In this document: one piece after another, positions 24,136-33,216 of the stretch
How the letters are laid out: every line of letters begins with the position of its first letter
How positions within the stretch are numbered: the stretch's first letter is position 1
Origin: Alphaproteobacteria bacterium
Lineage (GTDB): Bacteria > Pseudomonadota > Alphaproteobacteria > Rhodobacterales > Rhodobacteraceae
Direction of reading: 5' to 3'
Assembly (NCBI GenBank): GCA_030424865.1
Contig: JAUHVR010000005.1
Location: 1 to 64,000 of the forward strand
DNA: 64,000 nt
Program-made: the position numbers and the translations under genes
Notes under the pieces: generated by a model
Databases searched by the model: none
Told to the model about the DNA's origin: nothing
What the model saw: only the letters and a program-made list of their open reading frames with translations

Positions 24136-25166
24136 TGAAGCCACACCTGATCCTCGACAATCACTTTCGCACCCGCGACGAGCTTTTTCGGGCCGAGACC
24201 TTCGAGGCCCTGGGCACGCTGTGTGAAATTCACGGCGGTCGCGACGCACCCATGCCGCGGGATGAAATCCAGGCACTCTTGCCCGAGGCCGCGTTCTACG
24301 TGGCCTCGCGCCCCGAACTCAGCGCCGAAGATATCGCCGGAGCACCCAAGCTCAGGGCGAGCATCGAGGTCGCAGGCGCCTTTCGGGATGGCCTGGACTA
24401 CGAATCCTGCTTTGACAGGGGCATCGAGGTCTTGTCCTGTTCGCCCGGCTTCCGAAATTCGGTTGCCGAAATGACGCTGGCAATGGTGCTCGCCGGCGGG
24501 CGCGGGCTGGTCGACGAACACGAGGCCTTTCGCACCGGGACCGAGCGGTGGTTGGATGACCGACCCGACTCCGACTTTTCACTGTACCGCCAGACGGTCG
24601 GTTTCATCGGGTTTGGCCAGATCGCGCGCGAGACACACCGGCTCATGGCCCCCTTCTCGCCCGAGGTCATGGCCTTTGACCCCTACCTGACCGAGGCCGG
24701 AGACGGCGTTCGACTGGTGGATCTGCCCACCCTGGTTTCGTCCTGCCGCGTTGTCGTGCTGGCCGCCGTGCCGTCCGAAGACACACGCGGGCTGTTAAGC
24801 GCCCAGCTGATCGACCAGTTGCAGCCCGGCGCGCTGGTTGTTGTCATCAGCCGGGCGTGGTGCGCCGATTTCCCGGCTCTGATCGCCGCGGCACAGTCCG
24901 GCCGCATACGTGTCGCGACAGATGTCTTTCCCGACGAACCCGTCGGGGACACAGACCCGATCCGCGCCTCTCGCAACGTCATCCTGTCGCCGCACCGCGC
25001 TGCCGCAGTGCCGGGCGGTCGCCAGTTGATCGGGGACATGATCCTGCACGACGTCGCCGCTATCCTGGACGGCCGACCAGAACGGCAACTCAAACCGGCG
25101 CATCCGGACATGGTCAAAGGGCTGGTATCCGCACAGCAGAAACTCGGCGGGATGCCCAATACATGA
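24135..25166 (+). CDS. D-2-hydroxyacid dehydrogenase family protein
   Basis: 343 residues from the ATG at 24135. NAD-binding domain with TVGFIGFGQIARE (GxGxxA type), catalytic Arg in VISRAWCADF, Glu in FPDEPVGD and His in LSPHRAA, the triad of the 2-hydroxyacid dehydrogenases. Some members are used in sugar-acid or glyoxylate metabolism; here the gene is between the ABC ATPase and a Gfo/Idh/MocA gene and overlaps both. The N-terminal domain is divergent (MPRDEIQALLPEAAFYVASRPE). Substrate unknown. Confidence 0.82.
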   Translation: MKPHLILDNHFRTRDELFRAETFEALGTLCEIHGGRDAPMPRDEIQALLPEAAFYVASRPELSAEDIAGAPKLRASIEVAGAFRDGLDYESCFDRGIEVLSCSPGFRNSVAEMTLAMVLAGGRGLVDEHEAFRTGTERWLDDRPDSDFSLYRQTVGFIGFGQIARETHRLMAPFSPEVMAFDPYLTEAGDGVRLVDLPTLVSSCRVVVLAAVPSEDTRGLLSAQLIDQLQPGALVVVISRAWCADFPALIAAAQSGRIRVATDVFPDEPVGDTDPIRASRNVILSPHRAAAVPGGRQLIGDMILHDVAAILDGRPERQLKPAHPDMVKGLVSAQQKLGGMPNT

Positions 25167-26104
25167 AGACGTACAACTGGGGATTTCTTGGAACGGGCAA
25201 TATTGCCCGGTCCATGGCCAGCGCGTTGGATCACGTGCCCGGTGCGAAACGACTTGCCGCGGCATCCCGGTCGGACGAAACAGCCCGGCAGTTTGCATCG
25301 GCACAGGGGTTTGAACGCGCCTATGGCAGCTACGATGCGCTTTTGGCGGACCCGGACGTCGACATCGTCTATGTCGCGACCCCGAATGCGCTGCACAGGG
25401 ACAACATCCTTGCCGCGCTGAACGCAGGCAAGCACGTGTTGTGCGAAAAGCCGATGACGCTATCGGCAGACGACAGCGCCGCCTGTTTTGACGCCGCTGA
25501 AAAAGCAGGGCTGTGCCTGATGGAGGCCCTGTGGACGGCGTTCTTTCCGGCCATGCAAAAGGCCATTGCCCTGATCCAGTCCGGCGAGATCGGGAAACCA
25601 AGGCACGTCACGGCCAACTTCGTCTCTCTGAGACGTCCAGAGGCGGATCCCACGCTCTTTGACCCGACCCTTGGCGGGGGCGCGCGCAATGACCTTGGCA
25701 TCTATCCCCTGGCCGCAGCCCTGTTGCTGGCCGGCCCGGTTGCCCGATCAAGTGCCCACATGATCATCGGACCAACCGGCGTGGATGAAATGGCCGCCTT
25801 CACGCTCGAACACGAGAATGGCGCGCTGTCGCTCTTGTCTTGCGGGTTTCGCGCCGAAATGCCGGTTGCCGTGCGCTGCGTCGGGGAAACCGGCAGCGTC
25901 GAGATTGCATCCGATTTCCACCATCCGGACCATGTGAAACTGATCAGGCATGGACAGGAACAGGTCTTTTCGCTGCCCTACCTGGGAAATGGCTACGCCC
26001 ATGAAGCCATTGTCTTCCAGGACTGCCTGAACGGAAAACAATCTGCCTGGAGCAGAGCTCAAACCGAGGCCTGCGCGGCGCTCATGGCGGCTACGTCGAC
26101 CTAG
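25163..26104 (+). CDS. Gfo/Idh/MocA-family oxidoreductase
   Basis: 313 residues from the ATG at 25163, overlapping the preceding stop (ATGA). N-terminal Rossmann fold WGFLGTGNIARSMA, VDIVYVATPNALH, then the family motif CEKPMTL (catalytic Lys) and a C-terminal alpha/beta domain with DLGIYPLAAALLLAG. These enzymes oxidise or reduce sugars, polyols or their derivatives with NAD(P). Last gene of the operon; it likely acts on the sugar released by the hydrolase. The 111-bp gap after it contains a hairpin. Confidence 0.87.
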   Translation: MKTYNWGFLGTGNIARSMASALDHVPGAKRLAAASRSDETARQFASAQGFERAYGSYDALLADPDVDIVYVATPNALHRDNILAALNAGKHVLCEKPMTLSADDSAACFDAAEKAGLCLMEALWTAFFPAMQKAIALIQSGEIGKPRHVTANFVSLRRPEADPTLFDPTLGGGARNDLGIYPLAAALLLAGPVARSSAHMIIGPTGVDEMAAFTLEHENGALSLLSCGFRAEMPVAVRCVGETGSVEIASDFHHPDHVKLIRHGQEQVFSLPYLGNGYAHEAIVFQDCLNGKQSAWSRAQTEACAALMAATST

Positions 26105-26184
26105 TTTTCATCTGGGTGTCACAACAGGGCGCGGTCAATGGCAAGGCCAGGTTGGAACAGGCCACGTCTGCAAGCGGTTTGCCC

Positions 26185-26208
26185 GGGGCAGCCCCGGTTG
26201 ACTGCCCC
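26185..26208. terminator. Hairpin between convergent operons
   Basis: GGGGCAG / CTGCCCC, a 7-bp perfect stem with a ten-base loop, lies between the stop codons of the rightward oxidoreductase (26104) and the leftward BKACE gene (26216). No T-run on either side, so a weak bidirectional terminator at best. Confidence 0.35.
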
Positions 26209-26215
26209 TACCCTG

Positions 26216-27046
26216 TTATGCGGCCAGCCCCAGAATGGCCCGCGCCTCTTCCGGCGTCGCGACAGACCGGCCGTGGCTTGCGCAGATTTCCGCGGTTCGC
26301 GCCACAAGGGCCGCGTTCGATGGCGCCAATTGGTCACGATCCAGTCGGATGTTGTCTTCGAGACCGGTGCGCGCGTGCCCCCCTGCCGCAATGGCCCAAT
26401 GGTTCAACACCTCTTGCTGCGCGCCGATCCCGGCCGCGCACCAGGGGGCCTCTGGTCCAAACAGGCGGTGGACGGTTTGCACGTAGAAATCAAAGACGTG
26501 CTTGTCGGCGGGCATCGCGTTTTTGACCCCCATCACGAACTGTACATAGGGCGTTCCCGCAAGCTCCCCCTTGTCGGCCATGTCGCGCGCTTTCAGGATG
26601 TGACTCAGGTCAAAGGCTTCGATCTCGGGTTTGACACCATAGGTCAGCATTTCGGCTGCCAGCCAGTCGACCAGGTCCGGCGGGTTCTCGTAGACACGCG
26701 TCGGAAAGTTGTTGGACCCCACAGAAAGCGAGGCCATGTCGGGGCGCAGCGGCAACATGCCTCCGCGCTCTTTCCCTGCACCTGAACGCCCACCGGTCGA
26801 GAACTGGATGATCATGCCGGGGCAGTGTTTCTCCAGCCCTTCCTTGAGACGGGCAAACTTCTCGGGATCTGACGAAGGTGTCTGATCCGGGTTGCGCACA
26901 TGCGCGTGGCAGATCGTGGCACCGGCCTCGAACGCCTCTTGCGTACTTTCGACCTGTTCCGCGACCGAGATCGGCACCGCCGGGTTGTTTTCCTTGCGTG
27001 GCAAGGACCCGGTGATGGCCACACAGATGATGCAGGGCGTTGTCAT
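26216..27046 (-). CDS. Beta-keto acid cleavage enzyme (BKACE, DUF849)
   Basis: 276 residues, TIM barrel of the BKACE family. N-terminus VAITGSLPRKENNPAVP, the zinc-binding ICHAHVRNPD near residue 46, IIQFSTGGRSG, and a C-terminal GGHARTGLEDNI with the conserved acidic residue. BKACE enzymes use acetyl-CoA to convert a beta-keto acid into acetoacetate and the corresponding CoA ester; 3-oxoadipate is one documented substrate in the family. The ATG overlaps the dioxygenase stop by four bases. Being last in an operon that should produce 3-oxoadipate, it probably replaces the usual CoA transferase and thiolase. Confidence 0.85.
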   Translation of the reverse strand: MTTPCIICVAITGSLPRKENNPAVPISVAEQVESTQEAFEAGATICHAHVRNPDQTPSSDPEKFARLKEGLEKHCPGMIIQFSTGGRSGAGKERGGMLPLRPDMASLSVGSNNFPTRVYENPPDLVDWLAAEMLTYGVKPEIEAFDLSHILKARDMADKGELAGTPYVQFVMGVKNAMPADKHVFDFYVQTVHRLFGPEAPWCAAGIGAQQEVLNHWAIAAGGHARTGLEDNIRLDRDQLAPSNAALVARTAEICASHGRSVATPEEARAILGLAA

Positions 27047-27885
27047 GCCTTGACCATCACAAAGTCAAAAGGCGCGCGCCACTGGGTGTCGCCGCTGGCG
27101 GGCTCGAAGGGGGCGATCAGCGATTCCTTGACACCGAAAACAGCATCCGAGCTCAGCCACTTGTCCTCGCCGTCAAAGATATGCGTGACGATCTTCTGGA
27201 AGCCCGGCGCGGTGACCAGAAAGTGCAGATGCGCGGGTCGGTTCGGGTGCCGCCCCAGTGCGGCCAGCATCTTGCCCACCGGTCCGTCATCGGGGATCGG
27301 ATAAGCGACGGGTTTGATGCCGACAAAGCGATAGACCCCGTCTGCACCGGTGATGAACCGACCGCGGTTGTTGAACTTCGGCTGGATGGCGGGCTGTTGC
27401 ACATCATAGTAGCCGTCCGCATTGTCCGACCAGACATCGACCATGGCCCCCTCGATCGGGGCACCGTCGACATCCAGAACACGGCCTTCGAAAAGGCAGG
27501 TCTCACCTTTGCCGTCCAGGCAAATGTTGTCGCCCATTTCGCGGATCGGGGCATCAGCCACGTGAAAAGGACCAAAGACCGTGTTCTCGGTCGCGCCCGA
27601 GGGGCGGCGGTTGTTGATTGCATCGACCAGCATGGAAAAACCCAGCGCGTCGGACAGCAGGATGAACTCTTGCCGCTCAGGCGAACACATCTGTCCCGTC
27701 TGGGTCAGGAAGTCGATGGCCAGGTCCCATTCTTCCTGCGTCAGGTCAATGTCCTTGGCAAAGGCATGCAGGTGCCGCACCAACGATCCCATGACCTGGG
27801 CCAGGCGCGGGTTGATGTCATCGCCCATCCGCGCATTGACAGCCTCGGCCGAGCTTTCCTCGGTGAAATAACTTTCCTTGATCAT
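27043..27885 (-). CDS. Intradiol ring-cleavage dioxygenase (hydroxyquinol 1,2-dioxygenase type)
   Basis: 280 residues: N-terminal helical dimerisation region (about 1-95) then the beta-sandwich catalytic domain. Iron ligands: Tyr in DNADGYYDVQ and Tyr in VAYPIPDDG, and the two His in RPAHLHFLV. The blocks FGPFHVADAP and the ENTVFGPF segment are typical of hydroxyquinol dioxygenases. It opens hydroxyquinol to maleylacetate, the substrate of the reductase encoded first in this operon. Thirteen bases separate it from the monooxygenase gene. Confidence 0.88.
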   Translation of the reverse strand: MIKESYFTEESSAEAVNARMGDDINPRLAQVMGSLVRHLHAFAKDIDLTQEEWDLAIDFLTQTGQMCSPERQEFILLSDALGFSMLVDAINNRRPSGATENTVFGPFHVADAPIREMGDNICLDGKGETCLFEGRVLDVDGAPIEGAMVDVWSDNADGYYDVQQPAIQPKFNNRGRFITGADGVYRFVGIKPVAYPIPDDGPVGKMLAALGRHPNRPAHLHFLVTAPGFQKIVTHIFDGEDKWLSSDAVFGVKESLIAPFEPASGDTQWRAPFDFVMVKA

Positions 27886-27897
27886 TCTCGTCTCCGT

Positions 27898-29655
27898 TCA
27901 GCGCGACAGGACTGCGGTCAGCGCACGCGTCAATTCAGCTTGCGGGTCGGCGGCCATGTCTTCAACCCGCCAGGCGACATGCTGGTCGGGTCGCACAAGC
28001 AGGCAGCCCGTGTCACCAATCTCGCTTGCGCGGGCCCAGTCGCCGGTGTGGTCGACATAGGTCTGACGCGGGCCGATGACGTGGACACGCAGCGGCACGC
28101 CCATTTCGGCACCGACCTTTTCGGCTGCCGCGCCCCAGGCCTCGCCCCCGATGCCTGTCAGGATGGTGAACTGGCCCCGGCCACACAGATCAAGGGTCGA
28201 CACCTTGTCGCCGGTGTCATGCTCAAAGACCCAGACATGCGGTATGCGCGCGCCCGGCCAGGTGGTCGGCTGGTAGTGCAGTTCGGCGTCCAGTTCAAAG
28301 GCGGGTTCCATCTGGCCATCGGTCAGGATCGCACCACTGCTGTAGCGCTGGTTCATCTCGACGCCATGGGCATCGAACTCGTATTTCTTGAAGGCAATCG
28401 CCTCGCGGATCGCCTCGCGCTGCTTTTCGGCATCCGCGCCGGGGTCACAGCGGGCGTCCATATTGGCCTTGATCACCTCGTGATCGGTGCCGCCGGTCAT
28501 GCCCAGGCTTTCAAAGATCGGGCCAAACTCGCCAATCGACTGGTTGGCGCGGGTGACGATCTGCTTGGCCACCGGCGCACGCTCGACGCTGTAGCTGTCC
28601 AACAGCGCCTCGCCCGCCTCGCCTTTCAGAACCGCGGCCAGCTTCCACGCCAAGTTAAAGCTGTCCTGGATCGAGGTGTTGGACCCCAGCCCGTTCGACG
28701 GCGGATGCCGGTGTGCCGCGTCACCCATGATAAAGACCCGGTCCTTCTGCATGTGGGTCGCGTACATGTTGTTCACGGTCCAAGTGTTGGCCGTCAGCAG
28801 CTCGATCTCAAGCTCTGGATCGCCTACCAACTGCCGCGCAACCTGCGTCGCCATGGCCTCGTCCACGACCGGAGGCTCTTCGTTGATGTCATAGCCCCAG
28901 ACGATCAGCCATTCGTTCCACGGACGCACCATGCGCACGAGTCCCATGCCGATGCCGCCCACGTCAGACCCGGGCTGCATGACCCAGTACAGAACACTGG
29001 GACGATGCGCGACGTATTTGGACAGATCCGCCCGGAAGACGATGTTCATCGATCCGCCGACACCCATCTGACCCTCGAACGGCAGGCCGGCGTGCTCGGC
29101 CACCATCGAGTTGCCGCCATCAGCCCCCACCAGGTACTTGGACCGGATCTGGAACTCACGCCCGGACAGGCGGTCGCGACAGGTGGTGGTGACCCCCTCG
29201 GCGTCCTGTTCGTGGCTCAGGTACTCGGTGCTCATCCGCGCCTGCGTGCCGCGCCGACAGGCCGTGCCAAAGAGGATCGGTTCCATGAAGGTCTGCGGCA
29301 GGTCGTTCATCATGGTAGGGCTCGACAGCAGATGTTCCGCCTTGGACAACGGATGGTTGCCCCAGCTTTTCATCCGGCCGATCTCTTCCCCCGCCAGGCT
29401 CTCGCAGAACACGTTCTCGCCCATCAGATCCTGATGCGCGGCGTGCATATAGGCCTCGGCCTCGACCTCGGGCCCCAGGTCGCGCAGCACCTCCATCGTG
29501 CGCTGGTTGGTGATATGCGCGCGCGGCGTGTTGGCCAGCCAGCGATACCGGTTGATCGCCATGTTCTCGATCCCATACGAGGAGAGCAGCGCAGCCGTCG
29601 CCGACCCCGCGGGCCCGGTTCCAATGATCAGAACGTCGGTTTCAATCTCAGCCAT
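27898..29655 (-). CDS. FAD-dependent aromatic monooxygenase (phenol 2-monooxygenase/TfdB family)
   Basis: 585 residues from the ATG ending at 29655, with GGAGGAG upstream. FAD-binding VLIIGTGPAGSATAALL, the DG motif YLVGADGGNSMV, the GD motif VFIMGDAAHRHPPSNGLGSN, and a C-terminal thioredoxin-like domain (about 480-585) as in phenol hydroxylases. It should ortho- or para-hydroxylate a phenolic such as a resorcinol-type compound to hydroxyquinol, in line with the dioxygenase next to it. Confidence 0.88.
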   Translation of the reverse strand: MAEIETDVLIIGTGPAGSATAALLSSYGIENMAINRYRWLANTPRAHITNQRTMEVLRDLGPEVEAEAYMHAAHQDLMGENVFCESLAGEEIGRMKSWGNHPLSKAEHLLSSPTMMNDLPQTFMEPILFGTACRRGTQARMSTEYLSHEQDAEGVTTTCRDRLSGREFQIRSKYLVGADGGNSMVAEHAGLPFEGQMGVGGSMNIVFRADLSKYVAHRPSVLYWVMQPGSDVGGIGMGLVRMVRPWNEWLIVWGYDINEEPPVVDEAMATQVARQLVGDPELEIELLTANTWTVNNMYATHMQKDRVFIMGDAAHRHPPSNGLGSNTSIQDSFNLAWKLAAVLKGEAGEALLDSYSVERAPVAKQIVTRANQSIGEFGPIFESLGMTGGTDHEVIKANMDARCDPGADAEKQREAIREAIAFKKYEFDAHGVEMNQRYSSGAILTDGQMEPAFELDAELHYQPTTWPGARIPHVWVFEHDTGDKVSTLDLCGRGQFTILTGIGGEAWGAAAEKVGAEMGVPLRVHVIGPRQTYVDHTGDWARASEIGDTGCLLVRPDQHVAWRVEDMAADPQAELTRALTAVLSR

Positions 29656-29695
29656 GGTGTTCTCCTCCAGAAGACGTGGACTGTTGTTAGAAATG

Positions 29696-30763
29696 TCAGG
29701 TGTCGAGCGCGCCGCCACTCAGGCGTCGGCGCACAGGGAAAAGCTGGATGCCGGTCTTGTCGGTGATCAGCCCCCACAAACCGCGCGGGGCGACCAGCAT
29801 AACGACGATGCCGATGATGCCCAGCGTGAAGAGGTACCAACTGCCGTAGTCCGCCAGCAGGGACTGCAGCAGAAAGAAAACGATGACCCCGATGATCGGT
29901 CCTTCGATGGTTCCGATGCCTCCGATGATCACGATGAACAGCACATAGGCCGTCCAGTCGGTCACGCTAAAGGCCGCGTCCGGGCTGATCCGGGCCTTTT
30001 GCACATAGATCAGCGCGCCTGCCAGACCGGTGCCAAAGGCCGAGGTCAGAAAGACAAACCACTTCATCCGCCCCGCATCGACGCCAACGGACTTGGCCGC
30101 CTCGGGATTGTCGCGCACCGCCGACAGGGCAAGCCCGGGTTTCGAGCGCAACAGCGCATAGATCGCGGCAATGGTCGCAGCCGCCAGCGCTAGGGCCAGC
30201 CAATAGGTCAGGATGTCCCGCGCCGCCGAATTGCGTACGTCAAAGACCGTTGCGATCCAGTCGGTCGCCCACATCTCACGCGTGGCGGATCGCGGCAAAG
30301 AGGTCCCGGTGCCGCCGCCCAGTGCCTTGACCTGCGCCATGCTCAGGCGCATGACTTCGGCGATGACCCAGGTGCCGATGGCAAAGTACGGCCCCTGAAG
30401 GCGAAAGGCGAAAAAGGCGGTCGGGATCGCGACGATCACGGCGGCCAGCCCGCCCAGCAGGATCGCCGGGATCGGGTCCATGCCCGCCAGGATCACCCCG
30501 CCGAACATGGCATAGGCGCCCATGCCGACAAAGGCCTGCTGCCCGATCGAAACCATGCCGCCATAGCCCGCCAGCAGGTTCCAGAACTGCGCCAGCACCA
30601 GCATGGTCAGGATAAAGAACATGTCCTGGATCAGCCCACGCCCGGCAAAGAAGGGCAGAAAGATCAGCACGGCGACCAGCGCAACGGCCAGCACGGCGGC
30701 AATCTGCGAGGCCCGCGTGTGGGTCGAAACGACAAAAGGCGGTGTGTGTGTGTCAGTGCGCAT
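29696..30763 (-). CDS. livM: Branched-chain-type ABC transporter permease
   Basis: 355 residues, about eight to ten membrane helices, LivM signature FYNLLAGYGGMVSIGQQAFVG-like segment (here NLLAGYGGMVSIGQQAF near residue 65) and RVVFIVIIGGIGTIEGPIIG near 280. Partner of the LivH-type protein; ATG shares a base with the livH stop. In this operon it likely imports an aromatic acid rather than an amino acid. Confidence 0.9.
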   Translation of the reverse strand: MRTDTHTPPFVVSTHTRASQIAAVLAVALVAVLIFLPFFAGRGLIQDMFFILTMLVLAQFWNLLAGYGGMVSIGQQAFVGMGAYAMFGGVILAGMDPIPAILLGGLAAVIVAIPTAFFAFRLQGPYFAIGTWVIAEVMRLSMAQVKALGGGTGTSLPRSATREMWATDWIATVFDVRNSAARDILTYWLALALAAATIAAIYALLRSKPGLALSAVRDNPEAAKSVGVDAGRMKWFVFLTSAFGTGLAGALIYVQKARISPDAAFSVTDWTAYVLFIVIIGGIGTIEGPIIGVIVFFLLQSLLADYGSWYLFTLGIIGIVVMLVAPRGLWGLITDKTGIQLFPVRRRLSGGALDT

Positions 30764-31626
30764 CAGTCAACAGCTCTCGGGAAAAGGCCACGGGGGCGGA
30801 CCAGAAGGACAATCAGAAAGGCGACATGGCCGGCCAGGATCTGCCATTCGGGGTTCACGGCGGCGCCGACGGTCTGGGCCAGCCCGATGATGATGCCACC
30901 TGCAAGGGTGCCCCACAGGCTGCCAAGACCTCCGATAATCACCGCCTGAAAGGCATAGATCAGGCGCGCCGGGCCGATGTTGGGATCAAAGTTCGACCTC
31001 ATGCCCAGGTACAGCGCCGCCAGGGTGACCACCAGCATGGCGATGGCCGTGGCGATGGCAAAGATATTGCCCGGGCGGATGCCCATCAGGCTGGCGGTCG
31101 TGGCGTCATCCGAGGTGGCGCGGAACGCCCGCCCCAGCTCGGTGCGATAGAAGAGCTGGTTCAGACCAACGATCACGGCAATGGCCGAGCCAAAGGTCAA
31201 AAGCGGCAGCACCCCAACAGTCAGCACCCCGAGGTCAATCGAGGCCGTCGAGATCGCCCCGGTCGGCAACCGCTGGCTGTCAGCGCTGAACCCCTCCAGC
31301 AGGGCGTTCTGCAGCGCGATGGACAGACCAAAGGTCACAAGCAAAGGCGGCAGGATGTCGTTGCCAAGTGTCCGGTTCAACAGGTGCTTCTGCAGCCCCC
31401 AACCGATCCCGAACATAACCGGCGCGGCGATGATCGCGGCGACAAAGGGCGACAGCCCCATAAGCGTCACCAACAGCAGGATCAGGTAGGCGGCCATGAC
31501 AATGAAATCGCCATGCGCCAGGTTCACCAGCCGCATGATCCCGAAGACCAGGCTCAATCCGGCGGCAAACAGCGCATAAAGCCCGCCCAGCAGGATCCCC
31601 TGCGCAAGTGTATCAATCCAGATCAC
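30763..31626 (-). CDS. livH: Branched-chain-type ABC transporter permease
   Basis: 287 residues with eight predicted membrane helices; LivH hallmarks GLYALFAAGLSLVFGIMRLVN at the N-terminus and IYAFQAVIIGGLGSLWGT near 225. The start is a GTG at 31624-31626 with GGAGGGGG upstream. An 84-bp gap without recognisable features separates it from livF. Confidence 0.9.
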   Translation of the reverse strand: MIWIDTLAQGILLGGLYALFAAGLSLVFGIMRLVNLAHGDFIVMAAYLILLLVTLMGLSPFVAAIIAAPVMFGIGWGLQKHLLNRTLGNDILPPLLVTFGLSIALQNALLEGFSADSQRLPTGAISTASIDLGVLTVGVLPLLTFGSAIAVIVGLNQLFYRTELGRAFRATSDDATTASLMGIRPGNIFAIATAIAMLVVTLAALYLGMRSNFDPNIGPARLIYAFQAVIIGGLGSLWGTLAGGIIIGLAQTVGAAVNPEWQILAGHVAFLIVLLVRPRGLFPRAVD

Positions 31627-31710
31627 CGGCCCCCTCCTTCATCTTTCCAAAAATACTCAAAAAGACCCACGCAAAGCCGGGACTGACGCCCGCAGGATCA
31701 CGAACCGGTC

Positions 31711-32418
31711 TCATGCGCTCACTCCGAAATACGCGGCGTGGATGTCATCTCGGCTCAGGCTCGCAGGCGTGCCCTCCAGCGTGACCCGGCCCTCCATCAT
31801 GCAATAGACGCGGTCGGCGACCTTCATTGCCTGCCCCACATCCTGCTCGACCACGATCAGGCTCGCACCGCTTTCCTGGATCTTTGGAACGGCGGCGTAG
31901 ATGTCCTTGATGACCACGGGCGCAAGGCCCAGGCTGATCTCGTCACACAGCAGCACCTTGGGGTTCGACATCAGCGCACGGCCAATCGCGACCATCTGCT
32001 GCTGCCCCCCGGACAAGGCCGTGCCCGGATTGTTGCGGCGTTCCGCCAGGATCGGAAACAACTCATAGATCGTCTGCAGGTTCCAATAGCCATCGACCTT
32101 GCGGCCATAGGTGCCGATCAGCAGGTTCTCTTCCACACTCAGCGAGGGGAAAAGCTTGCGCCCCTCGGGCACCATCGCCAGGCCCAGAGGCAGGATCTGG
32201 TCGGCGCTCATGCCGCCGATGGCCTGCCCCTCCAGCGTGATCATTTCGGGCGCATTGCGCAGCACCCCGGAGAGCGAGCGCATCAGGGTCGTCTTGCCCG
32301 CCCCATTGGCGCCGATGATGGCGATGGTCTCACCCTGGTTCAGGGCGATGTCCACGCCAAACAGCGCCTGGAAGTCGCCATAGTGGGCGGTCAGGCCCTT
32401 TGTGGTCAAAAGGCTCAT
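31711..32418 (-). CDS. livF: Branched-chain-type ABC transporter ATPase
   Basis: 235 residues from the ATG ending at 32418 (MSLLTTKGL). Walker A GANGAGKTT, signature LSGGQQQMVAIG, Walker B VLLCDEISLGLAP, H-loop VVEQDVGQ in the place of the usual His. The ATG overlaps the livG stop by four bases. Pairs with LivG in the Liv-type importer. Confidence 0.9.
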   Translation of the reverse strand: MSLLTTKGLTAHYGDFQALFGVDIALNQGETIAIIGANGAGKTTLMRSLSGVLRNAPEMITLEGQAIGGMSADQILPLGLAMVPEGRKLFPSLSVEENLLIGTYGRKVDGYWNLQTIYELFPILAERRNNPGTALSGGQQQMVAIGRALMSNPKVLLCDEISLGLAPVVIKDIYAAVPKIQESGASLIVVEQDVGQAMKVADRVYCMMEGRVTLEGTPASLSRDDIHAAYFGVSA

Positions 32419-33134
32419 ACCTCGATCCCCAGATAAATCTCGCGCACGTCCTGGCGGTTCATGATCTCGTCCGGTGCGCCGATGCCGATGACCTTGCCGA
32501 AATCCAGCACCAAGAGGCGCTCGACCACGCTGGTCAGGGCGTGCAGCACATGTTCGATCCAGATGATCGTCACGCCGCGCGCATGGACCGATTTGATCGT
32601 GTCGATCAGCGCCACGCATTCGGCATCCGTCAGGCCACCCGCAATCTCGTCCAGCAACAAGAGCTTCGGATCGGTCGCCAGCGCCCGCGCCATCTCCAGC
32701 CGTTTGCGCTGCAAAAGCGACAGCCCGGCGGCGGGTTTGTTGGCGACCGGCAGCAGTTCGGTCTGCTCGAGGATCTGGGCGCAGGCCTGCTGCACCTCTT
32801 TCTGGCTCTGGTTGCGGCCATGCATGGCCGCAACCAGCAGGTTCTCAAAAACCGTGAGGTTGTCAAAGGGCTGCGGGATCTGAAAAGACCGGCCAACCCC
32901 GGCAAAGCACCGCTGCATTGCCGGCACCCGGGTGACATCCCGGTCCTGAAAGGCAATCGAGCCCGCGTCGGACAGGATGTTGCCGGTGATCAGGTTGAAC
33001 AGCGTCGACTTGCCGGCGCCGTTCGGCCCGATGATGCCCAGCGCCTGCCCTTCGGGGACCGAAAAGCTGACATCATCCGTCACTTTCAGCTGGCCAAAGC
33101 TTTTCGACACGTTTTTCAGTTCGAGAATTGGCAT
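32415..33134 (-). CDS. livG: Branched-chain-type ABC transporter ATPase
   Basis: 239 residues from the ATG ending at 33134, preceded by GGAGGTG. Walker A GPNGAGKST, signature LSLLQRKRLEMARAL (a diverged LSGGQ, common in LivG proteins), Walker B LLLLDEIAGGL, H-loop IEHVLHAL. It follows the binding-protein gene after a hairpin. Confidence 0.9.
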   Translation of the reverse strand: MPILELKNVSKSFGQLKVTDDVSFSVPEGQALGIIGPNGAGKSTLFNLITGNILSDAGSIAFQDRDVTRVPAMQRCFAGVGRSFQIPQPFDNLTVFENLLVAAMHGRNQSQKEVQQACAQILEQTELLPVANKPAAGLSLLQRKRLEMARALATDPKLLLLDEIAGGLTDAECVALIDTIKSVHARGVTIIWIEHVLHALTSVVERLLVLDFGKVIGIGAPDEIMNRQDVREIYLGIEV

Positions 33135-33146
33135 CACACCTCCGAT

Positions 33147-33170
33147 ACGATGCGCCGTGCGGCGCATCGT
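33147..33170 (-). terminator. Strong intercistronic hairpin after the binding-protein gene
   Basis: Perfect 10-bp stem ACGATGCGCC / GGCGCATCGT with a GTGC loop, 13 bases before the livG start. A second weaker stem (GGCGCG/CGCGCC) lies between it and the binding-protein stop. No T-run; likely an expression-balancing or mRNA-protecting structure. Confidence 0.55.
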
Positions 33171-33216
33171 TGACAGTGGGTTTGGATGGCGCGACAGGGC
33201 GCGCCCAATGGTTGGA

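Noticed and set aside
27040-29766. 908-codon antisense open frame opposite the dioxygenase and monooxygenase genes
   Set aside because: The minus-strand genes have complete catalytic motifs and ribosome sites; the antisense frame is a codon-bias artefact.
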